Positions 57,799-64,000 of a DNA stretch of 64,000 bases are shown piece after piece. The position numbers were made by a program, and so were the translations under genes. Origin of the DNA: Reticulitermes lucifugus (Eukaryota > Arthropoda > Insecta > Blattodea > Rhinotermitidae); NCBI GenBank assembly GCA_026260175.1, contig JAKCWW010000931.1:22618-86617 (forward strand). Direction: 5' to 3'. Within the stretch, counting starts at the first letter, position 1. The number at the start of each line of letters is the position of its first letter. The notes under the pieces were generated by a model. It was not told where the DNA came from. It saw nothing but the letters and a program-made list of their open reading frames with translations, and made no database searches.

Positions 57799-58019
57799 CA
57801 CGTTAAACCATTGTCAAAAGATTATAAGGTACTACAAAACTAAACAGTTCATAAACGTCTGCACAAGTTACATAAGCTATAAGAATCAAAAGAAAACTTT
57901 TTATTCCGTCAACACAACTTGGAAAAATAAACAAAAAATGTAATTAAATAATAAGGGAAGATACAAGCAACAAATACATAAGACGTTACAGCTTTAAAAA
58001 AGAAATTTTTTACAATTTT

Positions 58020-58560
58020 AAGTAGACGTAAAAAACACAACCAAATTACGGGGCTAAACAACGTAAATAAAACTTGTAAGGAGCGAGATATCACTACTGT
58101 TTTGAGTTCACACAAGCTCACTTTTATACTCTTTATATTTTTATAGTGGTTAGCTCGATCGAATGAAAAATGAAGAAGTATTACAGAGAGCCAAGGAGGA
58201 AAGGAACATCCTACATACAATGAAGCGAAGGGAGGCTAACATCTTGTGTAGGAACTGCCTTCTAAAACACGTTACTGAAGGTAAGATATAAGAGACGGGA
58301 AGGCGAAGAAGAAGACGTAAACAGCTACTGGACCACCTTAAGGAAAAGAGAAGATACTGGAACTTCAAAGTGGAAGCACTTAATCGCACTCGGTGGAGAA
58401 CTCTCTTTGGAAGAGGCTATGGACCTGTCGCAAGACAGACTACATAATGAATGACAGCTTGATGATGGCTTATTACAAAGCCGAAAATTTCGTTAAATTA
58501 ATTGTAAATAAGGCCTGTTTTCTAACAGACTTGCGTTGACGGTTTTCATTTGATTTTGTA
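58020..58560 (+). repeat. Hammerhead-bearing repeat split by a LINE insertion
   Basis: 58020-58152 and 58451-58560 together match 11040-11280 (TTTTTATAGTGGTTAG then GATGATGGCTT). The right part keeps TTGATGA (58459-58465), extra T, stem II GGCTT/AAGCC (58467-58471 with 58478-58482) and GAAA. The part after it, ATTTCGTT, has lost the ACATGT block. Confidence 0.55.
58153..58450 (+). mobile_element. LINE C-terminal fragment inserted into a hammerhead repeat
   Basis: Reads LDRMKNEEVLQRAKEERNIL, HTMKRREAN, CRNCLLKHVTEGKI with a stop, then TGRRRRRRKQLLDHLKEKRR, YWNFKVEAL, RTRWRTLFGRGYGPVARQTT. It ends with an AATGAATGA tail. This C-terminal type differs from the [11 protein letters not shown] type elsewhere, so a second LINE family is present. 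A small deletion removes the WIGH of the usual HILRRN region. The minus ORF here is a shadow. Confidence 0.75.
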
Positions 58561-59204
58561 CAGGAAGCACAACGGGATGGAACATACTAAGATTAAGAAA
58601 CTGTAAGAATTTATTGCAGCTCATTTCAACATACAAACGCTTTGATTACAAACCGATATATCTGTTGTAATGGTTCTATTACCTCTTCCTCCACAACACA
58701 CCGCGCGCGCGCAGTTGCACACGTGCATTTGAATTAGGACCTGGATAAAAACCAATTCGTTCATGAAACAGCAATTTGTTGTAACTCACACAATTCGCCA
58801 GACTGATATTCCCGCATTAATAGACAGTTGGGTTACAAACACACCTTCTGTCAAAATGTTGTGTCTACAAAAAAATTGCTTCTCCTTATATTTTCGTCCA
58901 TGATAAGTGGGTCCCTGTCATCACGGCATGGCGCGTCCTCAGGTTGCGGATGGAGGAACGGCCTCCGAATATGGAGGGTAGCTGCTAATACTTTGAACAA
59001 GCAGTCGCGGACAGCCGACAAGGGGTGGTCCTCCAGCTTGGGGGTTGGGCGAGGTGCTAACAACTCCTCACCGTAAAAAATACCAAGTTACGAATCATTC
59101 AACAAAGCCTCGGACCTGGACTGATTCTTTGGTGCAACTTAAGCAACGGAAAAGGAATATGAGATTTGGAACATGGAAAAATGTATCTCCAAGAAGTGGG
59201 ATCG
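58561..59204. other. No gene seen
   Basis: (GC)n run at 58699-58711; ORFs at 58828-59076 have no domain. Confidence 0.4.
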
Positions 59205-59355
59205 GGGGCATGGACTGGATTGATATGGCTCAGGATAGAGACAGGTGGCGGGTTCTTGTGAATGCAGTAATGAACCTACTGGTTCCATAAAACGCGGGGA
59301 ATTTCTTAACTAGCTGACGACCTGCTAGCTTCTCAAGAAAGGACTCCGCTCCATG
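59205..59355 (+). mobile_element. LINE C-terminal tail fragment
   Basis: Open frame reads GGMDWIDMAQDRDRWRVLVN then AVMNLLVP and a stop in place of Gln or Lys. It continues NAGNFLTS-like and the GCTTCTCAAGAAAGGACTCC tail. Good conservation suggests a relatively recent insertion. Confidence 0.8.
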
Positions 59356-59504
59356 GAGTTATATTTTGGTAAATTCATATCATGCTTACGTGTTGGTCTA
59401 TTGAGGATCGGTCAAGTTTTTTCTGTTTCCTGTAAAATTCTGTATCGGTGGGTTACGAAAAATTGCTGTTTCATGAGCGAATTGAAAGAAACTTCGGATA
59501 CCAT

Positions 59505-59600
59505 AAACGCAGCGAATTTCTTCGCTAATCAAAAAAAAATTTCTCGTACGGAGGAGTGAGTTGGTTATTCAGTCAGTCAGTCAGTCAGTCAGTCAGTGCG
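59505..59600 (+). mobile_element. Second LINE 3' tail with GTCA repeat
   Basis: NAANFFANQ-like end (AACGCAGCGAATTTCTTCG), then a GGAGGAGTGAGTTGG stretch and (GTCA)n at about 59573-59597. Confidence 0.55.
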
Positions 59601-59627
59601 TCCGTCGGTTATGTGATAGTTCGTTAC

Positions 59628-59740
59628 GGGACCCTTGAAATTGGGACCGATAGGCTGTCCCGAAACGTCGGTAAACAATTACCACCCTACGCTGCGTAAC
59701 ATCTCAGAAGAACGAAGACCTCATCTACACCGCGGCAGAA
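59628..59740 (+). repeat. Single arm of the GAAACGTC hammerhead family
   Basis: CCTTGAAATTGGGACCGAT (core damaged), GGCTGTCCCGAAACGTCGGT, ACGCTGCGTAACATCTCAG, CTCATCTACACCGCGGC. Stem II GGGAC/GTCCC-like and the GAAACGTC box are kept. Confidence 0.5.
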
Positions 59741-60659
59741 TTCGTTTATTGGAAAGCGGACTGCGAAATTACAGCCAGCCAGTGCAGTCAATTCCATGTC
59801 ATAGCCCACCTTCCCATTGCCCTTTCAATGCCGTCTTTCTACATGACGTCTAATGCCTCACTAACGAGCGCTCAGCCCCATTCCCAATCGACATGTCCTG
59901 TGCTTTTCTCGCTTCCTAGTGCGTGGTCTACGATGACTGCCCCTGTCCTTGAATCCACTATCCTACGGAAGTAGAGTTGCACAGAATATGAAATACCTCT
60001 TTCCTGAATGTTTCTCTATTTACCAGTTATTTTATTCTTTCACATGTGAAATGCAAGACCGGTTTCCACAACAAAACACGTTACATTCCACACTTTTCCT
60101 TCGATACTTAATAATCAGCTGATCGACACATTTCTTGCTTTGGAAGACGCAGTGCGTGATGATACTTCGAACGCTCGCCAACGTGGTCCTATATCGACTC
60201 AGTTCATTCCATCTCATTTTTCTCACAACGACCTTATCTTACATTTGAACATAATCCTACAACTGACGCCTAGTTCTATCAAGTGGCCTTTTCCTTTGAA
60301 ATTTTACAGACAACGTTTTATGTGTGTTACATATGATGCCAATCACCAGTCTTCATTTTAAATTAACTGGTTCGAGTGGGCCAGGATGCGATGAATTTAA
60401 GTGGTGTGACGAAAGACTGTCAACCAAATGACACGAAGTTAAAGAATAAAACAAGCAAGACCCATAAATTAATTTAGGAGGGCTTTCCACAGACCTGCAG
60501 ATGTTCAGTTATTCGTATCCTTGAACACGGCAGCAGTCACGACAGCTTTATCGCACAGACAGCCTACATCCACCGGGAGTTTAAAGCCCTTCGAGACTTC
60601 TACGAAATACGGTAAGTCGAACTGCAGGAAGAAAATTGACTCCGAATTCATTTATTTGC
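59741..60659. other. No gene seen
   Basis: No supported feature. Confidence 0.5.
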
Positions 60660-60752
60660 CTTTTTTAAGTTTAAGTCAAACCAAGCAATGCACATTGGTT
60701 GGTTTAACTTAAACTTATGACAGAATGCACGGTGCATATAATATAAAAAATA
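60660..60752 (+). mobile_element. Hairpin micro-element, copy 2
   Basis: AAGTTTAAGTCAAACCAA (60667-60684) pairs with 60699-60716 (17 of 18). The inner CAAT/ATTG adds a tip with loop GCAC. The 3' end is GAATGCACGGTGCATATAAT with ATAA, as in copy 1. Flanks ATTTATTTGC (60650-60659) and ATTTACTTGC (60753-60762) match 9 of 10. Compared with copy 1 the loop is 18 nt shorter, and at least two stem positions changed on both arms together (T-A to G-C, T-A to A-T). Confidence 0.65.
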
Positions 60753-60762
60753 ATTTACTTGC

Positions 60763-61339
60763 ATTAGCGTGGAAGGAGCACTCGCAAAGTGACGTTAACA
60801 ATCGAGCGATCGAGTAAAACCCAGTGCTGTTAACAGCTCGCATGCGGCTGGTTTGTATAACGATACAGAACTGTAATCCCACCATACGTGGGGTGTGTTT
60901 ATCTTATCCAATCAGGTAAAATCTCTCGCCCGGTGACAGGGCCATTTCCATCCTCATACCGGTTCATACGACTGCGAATACCCGTCACAATGACGCTGTC
61001 TACTGTCCGTCACATCAACGAGATATCGTATCGGCACGTGGCTCAAAATAATCACCTATCTGATAAGAAGGTGCCAGGGGTGCAGCGGGGACCGTGTTGA
61101 AAATTCAGCAAAACTGACGGACTACGTACCAGAATGGCGCAGGGTACGTCACAAGCTATGTGTTATGGGATAAGACCACAGTATTTTATACTTGTTCCTG
61201 TTACTTGAGGTGCAATTTCCTCATTGCAACTCATCTCACGCTCACCCAGTGGGTTTATACCGAGCAGAACGCATACAATGAGGTTAAGAGAATGGAGTCA
61301 TGACCCCAAACATCACAAGCTAAGGCGAGCCGGGTTGTG
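60763..61339. other. No gene seen
   Basis: No supported feature. Confidence 0.5.
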
Positions 61340-61550
61340 AGGTATTCGTTCTTTTGGGATACAACGCTGCGTCAGTGGGTACTTTTCTCCCGAAATTTCG
61401 AGGCAACGCAGTGGTTGTGAATGAAGTATGCGTTGTTCTAGGATATAACGCTGCGTCACTGGATATTTGGTTCCTGACGCAGTGGTTGTCTCGAAACGTC
61501 GAGAATCAAATACCCAGCGACGCGGCGTTATATCCTCAGCCACACCGCTT
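61340..61550. repeat. Foldback palindrome, variant GAAACGTCG subfamily
   Basis: GGATATAACGCTGCGTCACT (61441) is mirrored by CGCGGCGTTATATCC (61521-61535), about 29 bp per arm including GGATATTTG/CAAATACCC. Inside is GTCTCGAAACGTCGAGAATC. A further outer half copy with CCCGAAATTTCGAGG lies at 61356-61410. Confidence 0.55.
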
Positions 61551-61724
61551 CAAAACCCTAAAAACTCACAAAGTCGATTTATGTGGGATTCAATTCCAGT
61601 CCTTAAACTGATTACTCTTCGCTGACATTTGCTAATAAACACTCTTTAGTATAATAAGGAATAATTAAGTAATAGACGAAATGCACGCAGAAATCCCGGG
61701 GCTATGTTCTGCGTCCTTGAACGA

Positions 61725-61945
61725 TGCTGTCAACTGCTACATTTGTCGGTGACATAGGAATGAACAAGTATGAAGCAGTCATGGAATGGCACCGACAAGG
61801 GAAAACCGAAGTACTTGGAGGAAAACCTGCTCAACTGTCACTCTGTACACTAATAACCCCACATGGACTGACCTGGGGTCAGCCCGGGCCTCTGTGGTGA
61901 GAGGCCGACGATTACACGTCTGAACAATGCCACGCCCCTCCCCTC
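61725..61945 (-). mobile_element. SINE family C
   Basis: GCACCGACAAGGGAAAACCG, AAGTACTTGGAGGAAAACC, TGACCTGGGGTCAGCCCGGG (decayed B-box side), CTGAACAATGCCACGCCCC. Orientation as at 16.1 and 40.8 kb. Confidence 0.55.
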
Positions 61946-62287
61946 GCGCGTTACGATATTTTAATCAAGAGATAACTTTACAATACGCACATACGTTCAC
62001 TTTCTTTTAGCCACTGTTGCTATTTTCTTTGTTTCTTGCTTATCGTGTGTGCAACGGATACTCATATCTTAACAGCTTGGCCTGTTTATTTAAACAGACC
62101 ACGCTGTTCAGCTGTTAAGGTTCTGTGTCGGCGGCAGGCCTAGGAACTAGAAAATAACTTGCTGGCTTCTGCTTTTTATAACCGAGACAATGGCCTACAC
62201 AAATTGGTACAGGTAAGCTTTAAGGTGGCACATCCCCGCTGAGTTACGTTACAAGCAGTCGACACAACATTACATTCAGTAAGAATA
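61946..62287. other. No gene seen
   Basis: Flank of the repeat below; nothing recognised. Confidence 0.45.
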
Positions 62288-62331
62288 AGGCTACATGTTT
62301 CGTCTAAAAGTGATTAGCCATCATCAGGCCC
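62288..62331 (-). ncRNA. Hammerhead motif, intact core, one stem II mismatch
   Basis: Minus strand: stem I GGGC/GCCT (three pairs and one wobble), CTGATGA (plus 62321-62327), extra T, stem II GGCTAA with TTAGAC (one mismatch), GAAA, ACATGT and GTA (62292-62294). About 50 bp on each side is repeated in reverse around 62660-62703. Confidence 0.6.
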
Positions 62332-62509
62332 AAGTACAAGAATACAAAAGCGGGGGTACAATTACAAGAATGAAAAAGAGGAGCACCCTGGTTCTACCCT
62401 ATTGGCTGTCATCACGCCTACTGATTGCTACCCCGCGCGCACTTTCCATGAATCTACGTTATAGGTTGCTGGCTTTCTTTCTTTCCTACTCGGAGTCTTG
62501 ACTCGTGAG

Positions 62510-62620
62510 ATGGGACCGACACGTTGTCCCGAAACGTCGGTAAACAATTACCACACGACGCCGCGTAATATCCCAGAAAAGCGCATATCTTATCAACATC
62601 ACGGCGGAAGACTGAACTCA
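62510..62620 (+). repeat. Arm of the GAAACGTC hammerhead family inside the inverted pair
   Basis: GATGGGACCGACACGTTGTC, CCGAAACGTCGGTAAACAAT, ACGCCGCGTAATATCCCAG. The CUGA half is missing. It lies between the two inverted ACATGT-type motifs, so one subfamily is nested in or next to the other. Confidence 0.5.
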
Positions 62621-62659
62621 AGAGGAGTACACTTCACCCCCTTATGTATTCTTGTGGTT

Positions 62660-62703
62660 GGGTCTGATGATAGCTAATCATTTTTAGCCGAAACATGCAG
62701 CCT
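62660..62703 (+). ncRNA. Hammerhead motif, inverted partner of 62288, cleavage site mutated
   Basis: Stem I GGGT/GCCT (one wobble next to the core), CTGATGA at 62664-62670, extra T, stem II AGCTAA/TTAGCC (one mismatch), GAAA at 62690-62693. The block is ACATGC with CA where the palindrome ACATGT and UA stand elsewhere, so the NUH cleavage triplet is lost. Confidence 0.55.
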
Positions 62704-62754
62704 TATTCCTACTTGAATATAATGCTGTGTTGACTGTAACATTCATTTTTATTT

Positions 62755-62945
62755 CCGGTATAGGTAAGGTCGTCCTTGCGCACGCCATGAAGGCACATGG
62801 CTAAGTGGAGGTGCAGTTCCACTCATTCTTAACCTCGGCATTATATGGGATCAGTGGTCAGCTTGACACCCCCTCCGCGTTACTCCGGGGGAAAGCGCCC
62901 CCGGTACCCATCACGTAGGAGGCAGGAGGCTGGGTGAGCATAGTC
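62755..62945 (-). mobile_element. SINE family A, head missing
   Basis: Tail side GGTATAGGTAAGGTCG, GCACGCCATGAAGGCACATG, CTTAACCTCGGCATTATATG, CCCCCGGTACCCATCACG. Confidence 0.6.
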
Positions 62946-63856
62946 ACTATGGCGACAAACATGGTTTGCTTTATTAATTTACAACGCATCCTGCTTCATA
63001 GAGGAGTGACCAGACGAGTGAAAAACAGGCTAATGACATCCTTACGATAACTGACACGTATCGAAAACGCAGCCACTTCTGACAGCTGAAATAATTTTCA
63101 CCTGTATGTAACAACACACCGCTGCTGCGAAGCAGGCAGACGTCAGGTACCACGTGGCAACGCCGTCACCTAACCAGAGCCCATGCAGCCAATATAGTAT
63201 TTCAATTTATTGCTCTGTCATTTTCTTTAAAGAGCCGCTGCTGCAATGGCGGTAGGCAGTTAACGGCACACTGGCACCAAACTACAGCGATGTGCAGTCA
63301 GGTAATATGCCTCATTGATGATCCACCGCCTTTGAGAAGCCGTTTATGAGACCGGGGGGTAGGGGAGCATCACTGGCAACGGCCATGTTGAATCAGCTAA
63401 GTTACCGTTCAGCCACATTTTTTTTTACGTACACCACAAACATTGAAAGGGAGGTAGGCTTACAATTTAGGATCTGCAACTGCTGCAAAACTGATACAAA
63501 CTCTCACAGATTAACCACGGCAGAAAATCTTTTCCACATCCTGGAGACAACGATTACATTAACACGCTAATGATTCATTGGCCGAACCCAGAGTGAGGAC
63601 GGGTTGTTGTGCGATCCCAGTCCACAGGCACGTTTCTCCTTCTTCCTATGTTCTCCCACTACTTTTTCAATACTTCGATCTTTCTTTCCCTTCCTTTCCG
63701 TTTTTACTTCCGTACCACACATTATATCGGACACTATCTGGGCTTGGCTTGAATTGCACCAACTTGTCTCCACCAAATCAACTTAATTTAAAGATTCACG
63801 TCTTCTTGGTCGTTCCGCTGTGTACACTGATAACTGATACCGAGAGCTGGACTCCT
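62946..63856. other. No gene seen
   Basis: Chance-length ORFs; the overlapping ORFs at 63567-63931 have no domain. Confidence 0.45.
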
Positions 63857-63899
63857 GACTCTGCAGATGAAGGCATTACGCTCCTTCGAAACGTCGGTC
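63857..63899 (+). ncRNA. Hammerhead motif of the GAAACGTC type with perfect stems, one core change
   Basis: Stem I GACT/GGTC (63857-63860 with 63896-63899, one wobble). CTGCAGA is at 63861-63867 (A changed to C at the fourth core position), the extra T at 63868. Stem II is GAAGG/CCTTC (63869-63873 with 63883-63887). GAAA is at 63888-63891, stem III palindrome ACGT, and GTC is the cleavage triplet. The subfamily tail GTCGACGCGGCATAACACC follows at 63909. This copy shows that the GAAACGTC repeats are real hammerhead derivatives. Confidence 0.65.
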
Positions 63900-63933
63900 T
63901 ATTTATCAGTCGACGCGGCATAACACCCTAAAG

Positions 63934-64000
63934 CAGTGGTATTCAACCTTTTTTGTTCGCGTACCCCCAGATATAATTTCTCCTCAACTTTGTACCCCCA
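63934..64000 (+). mobile_element. Left end of a hAT-like element, cut by window edge
   Basis: CAGTGGTATTCAACCTTTTT followed by CGCGTACCCCC resembles the common hAT-type terminus CAGTGGTTCTCAACC. The rest is outside the window. Confidence 0.5.

Overview
This is an insect nuclear genome window, not a bacterial or viral one. There is no dense coding, introns are long, there are tRNA-derived SINEs, decayed non-LTR retrotransposons, mariner and hAT remnants, minisatellites, and one 50-N assembly gap. From recalled similarity of the repeat families (the SINE with a TTTACC-type tail, the LINE C-termini, the multi-copy protein fragment at the left edge) I infer a polyneopteran insect, most likely a cockroach or termite relative. 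No database search was possible.

Host coding content is small. Two well-formed minus-strand exons, 28464-28582 and 22329-22487, have proper acceptor and donor sites and compatible phase-0 junctions across a 6 kb intron. They probably belong to one gene whose other exons lie outside the window or were not recognised. Almost every other long ORF is a repeat or is of chance length.

The rest is a graveyard of transposons. At least eleven SINE copies of one family (nine on the minus strand) and several other SINE families are scattered throughout. LINE fragments are mostly C-terminal tails. The longest is a reverse-transcriptase piece with a YADD motif at 8862-9800; others lie near 13.1, 17.5, 29.7, 33.7, 42.2, 49.2, 49.8, 58.3 and 59.3 kb. 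Two mariner transposase relics (46.7 and 52.5 kb) and several hAT-like non-autonomous elements, four with recognisable 8-bp target duplications, are present. Three minisatellites with 47-, 41- and 57-bp units show alternating or higher-order monomer patterns.

The most striking layer is a set of about ten hammerhead-ribozyme motifs of the minimal type described in Penelope-like retroelements: CUGANGA, one extra U, stem II, GAAA, a tiny palindromic stem III, then stem I. Two copies (53771-53812 plus, 57098-57141 minus) have an intact core and intact stems. Others keep paired stems but have lost one or two core bases. A second subfamily (GAAACGTC type) often sits head-to-head as foldback palindromes (4.2, 27.2, 27.7, 61.5 kb), and the N gap falls inside such a palindrome.

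The best candidate for something undescribed is a pair of roughly 100-bp hairpin insertions (38097-38200 and 60660-60752). They share one alignable sequence and 3' end, carry 10-12 bp target-site duplications, and have stems that differ by compensatory base pairs. One interrupts a SINE, which proves it is an insertion.
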